Shown: piece by piece, positions 44,691-56,541 of the stretch | Position numbering within the stretch: position 1 is the stretch's first letter | Layout of the letters: each line of letters begins with the position of its first letter | DNA from: Branchiostoma floridae | Taxonomy: Eukaryota; Chordata; Leptocardii; Amphioxiformes; Branchiostomatidae | Length of the DNA stretch: 57,792 nt | Assembly: GCF_000003815.2 (NCBI RefSeq) | Contig: NW_023365779.1 | Location: 9,593 to 67,384 of the forward strand | Direction: 5' to 3' | The notes under the pieces: generated by a model | Database searches by the model: none | What the model was told of the DNA's origin: nothing | Seen by the model: only the letters and a program-made list of their open reading frames with translations | Translations under genes and position numbers: made by a program

Positions 44691-46229
44691 ACCTTGCATA
44701 CATCATGTATATCTCAACTTCCAACAGCAAGCTGCATGTCAGATTCCAACATTGTGCCCTTGACAATGGCCTTGCAAATGTTCATTGACTGTAGTAGAAT
44801 TTGTCAGCATCGTATTTTCTGCGGACTATTGGAAAACTTCCAATTGCTTCTCATCATGGCAAACTCCAGCCATGAACCATAATGGAACAATGGGGCGTCT
44901 GTGGTCCCAGAGGTCACCCAAACCAAATAACCGTCCGCGCCACGATCCGCCAGCCCAAATAACTGTCCGCGCCACAATCCGCCGGCCCTCAACCCCTGCA
45001 TCTGCTGCGCATTATCGACCGTCTGGCCGGGTTCAAAGAGAGGCACCGGAGCCAATCGAAGGCCAGAATTCCCCAGAAACGGAAATCAAAGACTCTCCCA
45101 ACCGGAGCGCAGCACGTCCTGATGAAAGGACGGGGAAAATCAATGGAATTTAATGTCCATCATTCCCATCGGTCATCCTGCCCTCGCCAGACGGAATCCT
45201 TTAATGAGGGGATAAAATGCAATCCAATCATTCTGAAGGTCAATAGCAACCCCACAATAACTTTCACTTTCAGTTTTGCAAACATACCAACCAACTGGGA
45301 CAGATAATCCTGTTATAAACTTATCTGTACCAAACACCTGGAGTTAGAGTATCTCTGCACCACTGAAGCATCGTGGCATTGCCTCACTTTCACAGGGACT
45401 CCATTGATGGCTTCACTTTCACTTCTTCTGTCTGCCACAGCTGTCTCACTTTCCCTTTCCCTGCTGTTTAAGTCCTGCCTGTAGCTGGAGTGATGGAGCC
45501 TGCAGCCGGAGTGATGGAGAGGCATGTTCAGTGTTTCCCATCGCGCCTGGCAGGAGCCGTGTCAGCCGCTCATCAGGAATCTGCCTGACTGATGTGCCGT
45601 CTGCAGCGCATCGCTGCTGCCCAAGGCTAACGCTGCCCCGGGGAATGCTGATGAGGGCGGAATGTTGAAGTGGATCTTCGGGAGCTCACTGGACATGCAT
45701 GAAACCGCCCACGGTTCGCATCGAGGCGATTTTAGACTCTACAATGCTGCCTACGTCATGACGGTAATATGATATGCAAGGTAACAGTCACTCAAGCATC
45801 TCGGTAATATGATATGCAAGGTTAACCAGTCACACAAGCATCTGGGTAACATTGGAACGAGTCAGACCTCTCATACAGTATCCACTGTCCATTAGTGACA
45901 GCTTCCAGTAAAGGAAAGAAGGGCGTGATATTTCTGCAGCTTACAGAAAAGCCAAACCCAACAAACCCAACCGTGCGTAATCATCAAACCCTTCACTTTG
46001 CAACAATAATGTTATCCCATTCCTATTCCCTGTTGTCACGTTCAATTAGCCTGGGGACAAGGATTTGCAATAAGATTTCATTAGTTCCCACCCTGCAGTG
46101 CCTCGCACCGCTGAGTCCCTGATAAGTTGGCAGGTTATTTCCTATTAATCTGTGCTTGCAGCTGGCATTATTGGCAGTTATTTCATCCAGTTGGGGAATT
46201 AATGGTTTTTGATGGGAGGTTGGCACTTT
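44691..46229. other. Complex non-repetitive island
   Basis: GC-rich patches (44900-45130, 45540-45700) with two short tandem duplications: 32 bp ×2 at 44930-44994 (ccgcgccac core) and 42 bp ×2 at about 45760-45850 (cggtaatatgatatgcaagg). 46010-46220 is rich in ATTA/TAAT homeodomain-type cores. No coding support. It could hold distal regulatory elements. Confidence 0.4.
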
Positions 46230-46580
46230 GGAGGACAGTAAACAATGGTGGGCAGTTAACTATGGTGGGCAGTTAACTATGGTGGGAAGTTAACTATGGT
46301 GGGAAGTTAACGATGGAGGGCAGTTAACTATGGTGGACAGCTAACTATCGTAGGCAGTTAACTATGGTGGACAGTTAACTATGGAGGGCAGTTAACTATG
46401 GTGGACAGCTAACTATCGTAGGCAGTTAACTATGGTGGACAGTTAACTATGGAGGGCAGTTAACCATGGTGGGCAGTTAACTATGGAGGGCAGTTAACCA
46501 TGGTGGGCAGTTAACTATGGTGGGCAGTTAACTATGGTGGGCAGTTAACTATGGTGGGCAATTAACTATGGTGGGCAGTG
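46230..46580. repeat. 17-bp minisatellite
   Basis: About 20 copies of gttaactatggtgggca with gga and tcg variants. Confidence 0.95.
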
Positions 46581-47395
46581 TGGGTCTGAGTGGTGAGGGT
46601 TCCACACCAGTGTGGGTCTGAGTGGTGAGGTTCCCCACCAGTGTGGGTCTGAGTGGTGAGTGAGGGTTCCACACCAGTGTTGGTCTGAGTGGTGAGGGTT
46701 CCCCACCTGTGTGGGTCTCAGTGGTGAGGGTTCCACACCAGTGTGGGTCTGAGTGGTGAGGGTTCCACACCAGTGTGGGTCTGAGTGGTGAGGGTTCCAC
46801 ACCTGTGTGGGTCTGAGTGGTGAGGGTTCCACACCAGTGTGGGTCTGAGTGGTGAGGGTTCCACACCTGTGTGGGTCTGAGTGGTGAGGGTTCCACACCA
46901 GTGTGGGTCAGAGTGGTGAGGGTTCCACACCAGTGTGGGTCTGAGTGGTGAGGGTTCCACACCAGTGTGGGTCTGAGTGGTGAGGGTTCCACACCAGTGT
47001 GGGTCTGAGTGGTGAGGGTTCCACACCAGTGTGGGTCTGAGTGGTGAGGGTTCCACACCAGTGTGGGTCTGAGTGGTGAGGGAGGGTTCCCCACCAGTGT
47101 GGGTCTGAGTGGTGAGGGTTCCACACCAGTGTGGGTCTGAGTGGTGAGGGTTCCACACCTGTGTGGGTCTGAGTGGTGAGTGAGGGTTCCACACCTGTGT
47201 GGGTCTGAGTGGTGAGGGTTCCACACCAGTGTGGGTCTGAGTGGTGAGGGTTCCACACCAGTGTGGGTCTGAGTGGTGAGGGTTCCACACCAGTGTGGGT
47301 CTGAGTGGTGAGGGTTCCACACCTGTGTGGGTCTGGGTGGTGAGGGTTCCACACCTGTGTGGGTCTCGGTGGTGAGGGTTCCACACCAGTGTGGG
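46570..47395. repeat. 32-bp minisatellite
   Basis: About 26 copies with core gttccacaccagtgtgggtc and tgagtggtgag. It follows the 17-bp array without a spacer, sharing the ggtgggcagt-to-gtgggtct junction. Confidence 0.96.
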
Positions 47396-47564
47396 TTTAC
47401 AAGTATTGATCCCGAAGCCCAGACCCATCACTAATGCTGCAGACACAAACCACATCAATAACGGAGGAGTGGCCGGCAAGTGGAGAAATTCTACACACGT
47501 CGGTAAGGCAGATAACATCTTTCCCATTTCAGCCGGCATACCAAACACCTGGGGGCCGCAACAA
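47396..47564. other. Short unique spacer between arrays
   Basis: No feature seen. Confidence 0.5.
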
Positions 47565-48115
47565 AGCAGCAGAAACTGGGCCCACAACACAGCAGAAACT
47601 GGGCCCACAACCCAGCAGAATCTGGGCCCACAACACAGCAGAAACTGGGCCCACAACACAGCAGAAACTGGGCCCACAACAAAGCAGAAACTGGGCCCAC
47701 AACACAGCAGAAACTGGGCCCACAACACAGCAGAAACTGGGCCCACAACACAGCAGAATCTGGGCCCACAACACAGCAGAAACTGGGCCCACAACACAGC
47801 AGAAACTGGGCCCACAACACAGCAGAAACTGGGCCCACAACACAGCAGAAACTGGGCCCACAACACAGCAGAAACTGGGCCCACAACACAGCAGAATCTG
47901 GGCCCACAACACAGCAGAAACTGGGCCCACAACACAGCAGAAACTGGGCCCACAACACAGCAGAAACTGGGCCCACAACACAGCAGAAACTGGGCCCACA
48001 ACACAGCAGAAACTGGGCCCACAACACAGCAGAAACTGGGCCCACAACACAGCAGAAACTGGGCCCACAACACAGCTGAAACTGGGCCCACACCACAGCA
48101 GAAACTGGGCTCACA
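47565..48115. repeat. 23-bp minisatellite
   Basis: About 24 near-identical copies of gcagaaactgggcccacaac plus aca. Confidence 0.97.
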
Positions 48116-48420
48116 ATAGGCTTTACAGGTAAAACTGCACTGTGTGGAGTCTGGGCAGGCTGCCTACAGTTTACAGGCTTTACAGGTAAAACTGCACTGT
48201 GTGGAGTCAGGGCCCGCTGCCTACAGTTTACAGGCTTTACAGGTAAAACTGCACTGTGTGGAGTCAGGGCCCGCTGCCTACAGTTTACAGGCTTCACAGG
48301 TAATATGCACTGTATGGAGTCAGGGCCCGCTGCCTACAGTTTACAGGCTTTACAGGTAAAACTGCACTGTGTGGAGTCAGGGCCCGCTGCCTACAGTTTA
48401 CAGGCTTTACAGGCCCATTA
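48116..48420. repeat. 57-bp minisatellite
   Basis: About five copies with cores ctttacaggtaaaactgcac and gggcccgctgcctacag. Confidence 0.95.
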
Positions 48421-48689
48421 CAAGCCTCGTGGGATGGCTTCAATTAAACCCATGTCCTTCAGCAAAGACTTTAATAGGAGCAGTAAACGTGGGTCCATTT
48501 TCTAGGCCTATTCATCAGGGTTATATGCAAGGTGATCTCTCACCACTGTGAGCTTAACTGGGCATCCAAATTAAGGATGGTGCAAATACAGACTTGTGAT
48601 GAGGCCATTACATTAAAAAAACTTCTACTGTCTGCCTGTAATGACTTTAACCCTTACAGCATTGGCAATCAGCTACTAATGGTGAACAC
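48421..48689. other. Short unique spacer between arrays
   Basis: No feature seen. Confidence 0.5.
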
Positions 48690-49755
48690 AAGGTACCCAC
48701 ACTGGGGAGGGACCCTTATACACCTCTGTACCCCACACTGGGGAGGGACCATGGTACCCCTCTAAACCCCACACTGGGGAGGGACCCTTATACACCTCTG
48801 TACCCCACACTGGGGAGGGGCCCTTATACACCTCTGTACCCCACACTGGGGAGGGACCATGGTCCCCTCTGTACCCCACACTGGGGAGGGACCATGGTAC
48901 CCCTCTGTACCCCACACAGGGGAGGGACCATGGTACCCCTCTGTACCCCACACTGGGGAGGGACCATGGTACCCTCTGTACCCCACACTGGGGAGGGACC
49001 ATGGTACCCCTCTGTACCCCACACTGGGGAGGGACCATGGTACCCCTCTGTACCCCACACTGGGGAGGGACCATGGTACCCCTCTGTACCCCACACAGGG
49101 GAGGGACCATGGTACCCCTCTGTACCCCACACTGGGGAGGGACCATGGTACCCCTCTGTACCACACACTGGGGAGGGACCATGGTACCCTCTGTACCCCA
49201 CACTGGGGAGGGACCATGGTACCCCTCTGTAATGGTACCCTCCGTACCCCACACTGGGGAGGGGCCATGGTACCCCTCTGTACCCCACACTGGGGAGGGA
49301 CCATGGTACCCCTCTGTACCCCACACTGGGGAGGGACCATGGTACCCCTCTGTACCCCACACTGGGGAGGGACCATGGTACCCCTCTGTACCCCACACTG
49401 GGGAGGGACCATGGTACCTCTCTGTACCCCACACTGGGGAGGGACCATGGTACCCCTCTGTACCCCACACTGGGGAGGGACCCTTATACCCCTCTGTACC
49501 CCACACTGGGGAGGGACCATGGTACCCTCTGTACCCCACACTGGGGAGGGACCATGGTACCCCTCTGTACCCCACACTGGGGAGGGACCATGGTACCCCT
49601 CTGTACCCCACACTGGGGAGGGACCATGGTACCTCTCTGTACCCCACACTGGGGAGGGACCATGGTACCCCTCTGTACCCCACACTGGGGAGGGACCCTT
49701 ATACCCCTCTGTACCCCACACTGGGGAGGGACCATGGTACCCCTCTGTACACAGG
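48690..49755. repeat. 36-bp minisatellite
   Basis: About 29 copies with cores ccacactggggagggaccat and ggtacccctctgtacc. A ccttatac variant of the centre is clustered at the left end and recurs twice further right. The period is divisible by three, so all frames are falsely open. Confidence 0.97.
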
Positions 49756-49919
49756 GACAGTGAAAGTGTTGTTTGAGAGGCGAAAGTTTCCTGTTGTTGC
49801 CATGGCAGATTGATGAGACAATCTTTGTGGTAATTAACCTCCCTGAGCTCAGCTGGTGTCAGGTTTCACCCTACTGCAAAATGGAGGCTACAAATCTGGG
49901 GCCAACCTTGGACTGGCTA

Positions 49920-51055
49920 ACTTTCACTTATTACTGATGGTATGGGGGAGCTGAGAACTTTCACTTATTACTGATGGTATGGGGGAGCTGAGAACTTTCA
50001 CTTATTACTGATGGTATGGGGGAGCTGAGAACTTTCACTTATTACTGATGGTATGGGGGAGCTGAGAACTTTCACTTATTACTGATTGTAGGGGGAGCTG
50101 AGAACTTTCACTTATTACTGATTGTAGAGAAATCAGAACTTTCACTTATTACTGATTGTATGGGGGAGCTGAGAACTTTCACTTATTACTGATTGTAGAG
50201 AAATCTGAGAACTTTCACTTATTGCTGATGGTATGGGGGAGCTTAGAGCTTTCACTTATTACTGATGGAGAGCTGAGAACTTTCACTTATTACTGATTGT
50301 AGAGCAATCTGAGAACTTTCACTTATTGCTGATGGTATGGGGGAGCTGAGAACTTTCACTTATTACTGATTGTAGAGAAATCTGAGAACTTTCACTTATT
50401 GCTGATGGTATGGGGGAGCTGAGAACTTTCACTTATTACTGATTGTAGAGCAATCTGAGAACTTTCACTTATTGCTGATGGTATGGCGGAGCTGAGAACT
50501 TTCACTTATTACTGATTGTAGAGAAATCTGAGAACTTTCACTTATTGCTGATGGTATGGGGGAGCTGAGAACTTTCACTTATTACTGATTGTAGAGAAAT
50601 CTGAGAACTTTCACTTATTGCTGATGGTATGGGGGAGCTTAGAACTTTCACTTATTACTGATGGAGAGCTGAGAACTTTCACTTATTACTGATGGTATGG
50701 GGGAGCTGAGAACTTTCACTTATTACTGATTGTAGAGAAATCTGAGAACTTTCACTTATTGCTGATGGTATGGGGGAGCTGAGAACTTTCACTTATTACT
50801 GATTGTAGAGAAATCTGAGAACTTTCACTTATTACTGATTGTATGGGGGAGCTGAGAACTTTCACTTATTACTGATTGTATGGGGGAGCTGAGAACTTTC
50901 ACTTATTACTGATGGAGAGCTGAGAACTTTCACTTATTACTAATTGTAGAGAAATCTGAGAACTTTCACTTATTACTGATTGTATGGGGGAGCTGAGAAC
51001 TTTCACTAATTACTGATGGAGAGCTGAGAACTTTCACTTATTACCAAGGTAAGGA
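49920..51055. repeat. 36/37-bp minisatellite with dimeric higher-order structure
   Basis: Two unit types share gagaactttcacttatta. Type A continues with gatggtatgggggagct and type B with gattgtagagaaatct. Between about 50100 and 50800 they alternate B-A-B-A. Confidence 0.95.
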
Positions 51056-51159
51056 GGAGTTCACTGATTGTAAGGCGGAACTGAAAATTTTCAGTTAATG
51101 CTGAAGGTAAGGGGTCAGCTTAGAACTGTCACTTATTACTGATAGTAAGGAGGGTTAGG

Positions 51160-51490
51160 GTTAGGTGTACATGAGACCATAGCACACACAGTGGTGAGAG
51201 ACCATAGCACACACAGTGGTGAGAGACCATAGCACACACAGTGGTGAGTGACCATAGCACACACAGTGGTGAGAGACCATGGTACACAAAGTGGTGAGAG
51301 ACCATAGCACACACAGTGGTGAGAGACCATGGTACACACAGTGGTGAGAGACCATAGCACACACAGTGGTGAGAGACCATAGTTCACACGGTGGTGAGAG
51401 ACCACAACATTGCCAGTGTAACCCGATGGAAACAGTGGTGAGAGACCACAACATTGTCATTATAACGCCATGGAAACAGTGGGGAGAAAC
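51160..51490. repeat. 25-bp minisatellite
   Basis: About ten copies of gagaccatagcacacacag plus tggtga, then a diverged tail with an about 46-bp unit (ccacaacattg core). Confidence 0.93.
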
Positions 51491-51892
51491 CAGTGTAACG
51501 CGATGGAAACACAGTGTAGCGCAATGGGGCCCAGAAAGCCGACACATTCAGCTTAATGGCTTCTTGACGAGAGAAAAGCTGATAGAAATTCACAAAGGGG
51601 AGTAACCCGAGATGTTTGCTCTGGTCTCCGGGGGCGACGGCGGCGTGCGTGATAAACCTGCCTGGGGCCGTTAATGGATGATTGAGCGGAATTTGATGCC
51701 GCTCCTTTATGAGAGTTGTTTACCCCTGGGTCACGAGTGAAAGCAGAATTGTTTGACTAATATTCGCCGTGGAGACGAACCATTTAAGGAGATCCTCAGG
51801 GCTTAACGGCAACAACAACACACTAAAAACCTCGCATCTGGTTAGAAGGGATCTTCCATGGTTCGGGCTGAAAGCTGACGAAACTCGCAATG
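51491..51892. other. Complex island, no supported gene
   Basis: Non-repetitive and moderately GC-rich, with ATTA/TAAT-type cores (near 51680-51760). No coding support. Confidence 0.4.
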
Positions 51893-52915
51893 GAGAGCAA
51901 CCATGGGGGTACTGAGAGCACTGCTGTAACATTAAAGCTGTCTGCACTAGTGGAGGGTAACCATGGGGGTACTGAGAGCACTGCTGTAACATTAAAGCTG
52001 TCTGCACTAGTGGAGGGTAACCATGGGGGTACTGAGAGCACTGCTGTAACATTAAAGCTGTCTACACTAGTGGAGGGTACCCATGGGGGTACTGAGAGCA
52101 CTGCTGTAACATTAAAGCTGTCTACACTAGTGGAGGGTACCCATGGGGGTACTGAGAGCACTGCTGTAACATTAAAGCTGTCTACACTAGTGGAGGGTAA
52201 CCATGGGGGTACTGAGAGCACTGCTGTAACATTAAAGCTGTCTACACTAGTGGAGGGTACCCATGGGGGTACTGAGAGCACTGCTGTAACATTAAAGCTG
52301 TCTACACTAGTGGAGGGTACCCATGGGGGTACTGAGAGCACTGCTGTAACATTAAATCTGTCTACACTAGTGGAGGGTACCCATGGGGGTACTGAGAGCA
52401 CTGCTGTAGCATTAAAGCTGTCTGCACTAGTGGAGGGTACCCATGGGGGTACTGAGAGCACTGCTGTAGCATTAAAGCTGTCTGCACTAGTGGAGGGTAA
52501 CCATGGGGGTACTGAGAGCACTGCTGTAGTATTAAAGCTGTCTACACTAGTGGAGGGTAACCATGGGGGTACTGAGAGCACTGCTGTAGCATTAAAGCTG
52601 TCTGCACTAGTGGAGGGTAACCATGGGGGTACTGAGAGCACTGCTGTAACATTAAGCTGTCTACATTAGTGGAGGATAACCATGGGGGTACTGAGAGCAC
52701 TGCTGTAGCATTAAAGCTGTCTTCACCAGTGGAGGGTAACCATGGGGGTACTGAGAGCACTGCTGTAACATTAAAGCTGTCTACACTAGTGGAGGGTAAC
52801 CATGGGGGTACTGAGAGCACTGCTGTAACATTAAAGCTGTCTACACTAGTGGAGGGTAACCATGGGGGTACTGACAGCACTGCTGTAGCATTAAAGCTGT
52901 CTACACTAGAGGAGT
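51893..52915. repeat. 60-bp minisatellite, 17 copies with strict period
   Basis: Seventeen units with cores ccatgggggtactgagagca and cattaaagctgtctacacta. The period is exactly 60 except for one single-base deletion near 52654. Variation is almost confined to three sites: taac/tagc, tctac/tctgc and ggtaa/ggtac. Confidence 0.98.
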
Positions 52916-53157
52916 GATAGCACCATCCCCCAGCATTACTGATCCCTCCCCATTGTGATAGCACCATCCCCCAGCATTACTGATCCCTCCCCATTGTGAC
53001 AGCACCATCCCCCAGCATTACTGATCCCTCCTCATTGTTACAGCACCATCCCCCAGCATTACTGATCCCTCCCCATTGTGACATCAACCATCCCCCAGCA
53101 TTACTGATCCCTCCCCATTGTGACAGCACCATCCCCCAGCATTACTGATCTCTCCCC
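52916..53157. repeat. 41-bp minisatellite
   Basis: About six copies of agcaccatcccccagcatta followed by ctgatccctccccattg. Confidence 0.96.
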
Positions 53158-53344
53158 AAATTTGTGTAATTTAAGAAGTGACAGCCATATCCCCCTCACG
53201 CCGGATTCCGCAGGGAAACTTGCTACGCCCTTGGAATATGGAATGCTACATTAGTGCGAAATGCATCCGGAATTCAAAATGCCTTCCATATACCCGGCTG
53301 AGGATCCGAAGGGTTCTGTGCCAAGAATCCTCGCCCACTTCCAT

Positions 53345-53983
53345 CTAACTCACACACTTACCATATCCCAAATCTCTGGAATTTCACTCTCTAACTCACA
53401 CACTTACCATACCCCAAATCTCTGGAATTTTACTCTAACTCACACACGTACCATGTCCCAAATCTCTGGAATTTTACTCTCTAACTCACACACTTACCAG
53501 ACCCCAAATCTCTGGAATTTCACTCTCTAACTCACACACTTACCAGACCCCAAATCTCTGGAATTTTACTCTTTAACTCACACACTTACCATATCCCAAA
53601 TCTCTGGAATTTTACTAACTCACACACTTACCATATCCCAAATCTCTGGAATTTCACTCTCTAACTCACACACTTACCATATCCCAAATCTCTGGAATTT
53701 TACTCTTTAACTCACACACTTACTATATCCCAAATCTCTGGAATTTTACTAACTCACACACTTACCATATCCCAAATCTCTGGAATTTTACTCTCTAACT
53801 CACACACTTACCATATCCCAAATCTCTGGAATTTTACTCTCTAACTCACACACTTACCATATCCCAAATCTCTGGAATTTTACTCTCTAACTCACACACT
53901 TACCATATCCCAAATCTCTGGAATTTTACTCTCTAACTCACACACTTACCAGATCCCAAATCTCTGGAATTTCACTCTCTAAA
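53345..53983. repeat. 40-46-bp minisatellite
   Basis: About 14 copies with cores actcacacacttaccatatc and caaatctctggaatttta; units with or without ctctct set the two lengths. Confidence 0.96.
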
Positions 53984-54414
53984 GGCATATGGAATCCAGA
54001 CCTTATATATCTAGAAGTTAAATTAGTGATTTTCATGAAAGATAATTTGGAATGCCAGCTGCTTGGCAACAATGGCTCCCAAGCATACTATATTTTTGGG
54101 TACATTGGAAAAGGAATTTTACTGAATAATTGTGTAACATACACATGTAGTATTACACATACAGTAGGTCTGTTATGGAAGGATGTATGAATGAATGATT
54201 AAATAATTGTGTATATAAATATAGTGTATGTGATAATAATTTTATTCACATTTATCAGTTGGTGTTGCTTTGCTAAAAAACAGCCTGAATCCATGAAGTG
54301 ATTATTAAGACACAGGGTGAACATCATGAACTAGATGGAAGTTTCACAAATAAGACACGGTGAGCTGTTATTGTTCGAACCATTGGCAGACTGATTGCCG
54401 AAGGTTTGATAATG
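53984..54414. other. AT-rich interval, no supported gene
   Basis: No recognisable exon or array. Confidence 0.5.
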
Positions 54415-54580
54415 CAACATGCTACTGCACTGATGTTGCACTGCTGTTGCACTGCTGTTGCACTGATGTTGCACTGCTGTTGCACTGCTGTTGCACTGCT
54501 GTTGCACTGATGTTGCACTGATGTTGCACTGATGCTGCACTGATGTTGCACTGATGTTGCACTGATGTTGCACTGATAAG
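54415..54580. repeat. 11-bp microsatellite/minisatellite
   Basis: About 15 copies of tgttgcactgc or tgttgcactga. Confidence 0.95.
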
Positions 54581-54704
54581 TAAAGCTGTCTACTGGCGAC
54601 AAATTTCCAGCGTGTCTTAATTTCCCATTATAATCCCTAACAGTATATAAGCAATAAACACATCAACAAACTACAGCATCAAAATGTGAAGTCTCTATAC
54701 CAAA

Positions 54705-55364
54705 ACCTGACAGACTGCAGTAAAATTAAACCCTGCAGCACCGAGACAAACCTACACTACAGACTGCAGTAAAATTAAACCCTGCAGCACCGAGACAAAC
54801 CTACACTGTACAGACTGCAGTAAAATTAAACCCTGCAGCACCGAGACAAACCTACACTGTACAGACTGCAGTAAAATTAAACCCTGCAGCACCGAGACAA
54901 ACCTACACTGTACAGACTGCAGTAAAATTAAACCCTGCAGCACCGAGACAAACCTACACTGTACAGACTGCAGTAAAATTAAACCCTGCAGCACCGAGAC
55001 AAACCTACACTGTACAGACTGCAGTAAAATTAAACCCTGCAGCACCGAGACAAACCTACACTGTACAGACTGCAGTAAAATTAAACCCTGCAGCACTGAG
55101 ACAAACCTACACTGTACAGACTACAGTAAAATTAAACCCTGCAGCATGGAGACAAACCTACACTGTACAGACTGCAGTAAAATAAAACCCTGCTGTATCA
55201 AGACAAACCTACACTGTACAGACTGCAGTAAAATTAAACCCTGCAGCATGGAGACAAACCTACACTGTACAGACTGCAGTAAAATTAAACACTGCAGCAT
55301 CGAGACAAGCCTACACTGTACAGACTGCAGTAAAATTAAACCCTGCAGCACCGAGACAAACCTA
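54705..55364. repeat. 51-bp minisatellite, left part
   Basis: About 13 copies with cores gtacagactgcagtaaaatt and ccgagacaaacctacac. The left end is highly homogeneous. The array is interrupted by a transposon and continues at 56542. Confidence 0.97.
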
Positions 55365-56541
55365 GGGTTGGCGGAAACGGCTGCCCGGTCGGTCGGAGGA
55401 AACCCCTGCCCGGTCCGGTCCGGAGGTTGGTTTTGGGGTTTTTGATTGTACCGAATGTAAACAACATGGCTTGCTGTCGCAACAGCGATTTAGGTGCATT
55501 TCTCTTGTAGGCTAATCCTACGTTGAACAGTAGCACTAATATCGTAAAACATTACCGTAATTACCGTAATAACAGTGTAATTGCGATCTTATACACGTTT
55601 GCGGTAAACACCAGATTTCGGTGATGCCAGCTCACTCAGTAGCGCTTATAAGGTCGATAATGAGCTGCGTGTCCTTTACCGTCAGAACTGATTAGCACCT
55701 CGATTTTTTTTTTGCGAAAATGTTATCCCCAACACTAGTTTTATACTTTGAAATAAGAAAACTGTAGGTTGGATTGATTGGATTGTGTTATTCATCGGAT
55801 ATTTTTGCATTCCATGCGGCGCACATTAGGTCGTTGACCCGAAATACGCAGTGTGTGTAGACACGTGGATATGTGTGAGGCGCTTCTAATAGGGGACAGT
55901 AGTAAACTTTATCGTTACTTGCTCTTCGGAATAGCTTTAGACAAATAAGATGTGGGCATTAATCAGAGTATGAGTCATGATGGGATTCTGCTGACTCTTG
56001 GTGCTTTGACCACGAACACATTTTCTTAAATCCTTAGTTAAATCTTTATTATCTGCGGGTCTCTTCATTTCCGACATGTGAGAAAATAGTATCGTGATCA
56101 AAGAATTGCAGTTTCAGGCTGTTTGTTTAATAATCAACTATGTTCTTATTAATAATCCGTCTACACGGTATTCAAAAGACGACTATTCTTCATATTACCG
56201 ACCGTTCTCCACGTGATATCGCCCCGTAAATACGGCCGTACGATCGGATTTACAACATGTACATGATTACCCTAAGGCTTGTCGTNNNNNNNNNNNNNNN
56301 NNNNNNNNNNNNNNNNNNNNNNNNNNNNNNNNNNNNNNNNNNNNNNNNNNNNNNNNNNNNNNNNNNNNNNNNNNNNNNNNNNNNNNNNNNNNNNNNNNNN
56401 NNNNNNNNNNNNNNNNNNNNNNNNNNNNNNNNNNNNNNNTTACTCTGCTGTATGCAATACTGGAAACCCCCAAAACCATCCTCCGGACCGGACCGGGCAG
56501 GGGTTTCCGCCGACCGACCGGGCAGCCGTTTCCGCCAACCC
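55365..56541. mobile_element. Non-autonomous TIR transposon inserted in the 51-bp array
   Basis: Terminal inverted repeats of about 75 bases: gggttggcggaaacggctgc at 55365 and its complement ending ccgtttccgccaaccc at 56541, with few mismatches. Length is 1177 bases including a 154-N gap. The interior has no supported gene. The 12 bases gagacaaaccta lie on both flanks, a possible target duplication, although the host array is itself periodic. The superfamily is undetermined. Confidence 0.9.
56286..56439. other. Assembly gap (154 N)
   Basis: Sized gap inside the TIR element. Confidence 0.99.

Noticed and set aside
46549-48297. Open frames of up to 457 codons across the 32-bp and 23-bp arrays
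   Set aside because: They are pure translations of tandem units running through unrelated arrays, with no splice sites or non-repetitive coding part.
48676-49813. Overlapping open frames on both strands in the 36-bp array
   Set aside because: Repeat artefact; period 36 keeps every frame open.
51150-51165. Telomere-like ggttagggttagg
   Set aside because: Only about two units in a junction between arrays; no telomeric context.
51893-52915. CRISPR-like array
   Set aside because: There are no unique spacers between repeats; the whole 60-bp unit is repeated, and the genome is animal.
51823-52967. Open frames across the 60-bp array resembling a repeat protein
   Set aside because: Both strands are equally open and the variation does not favour synonymous change.
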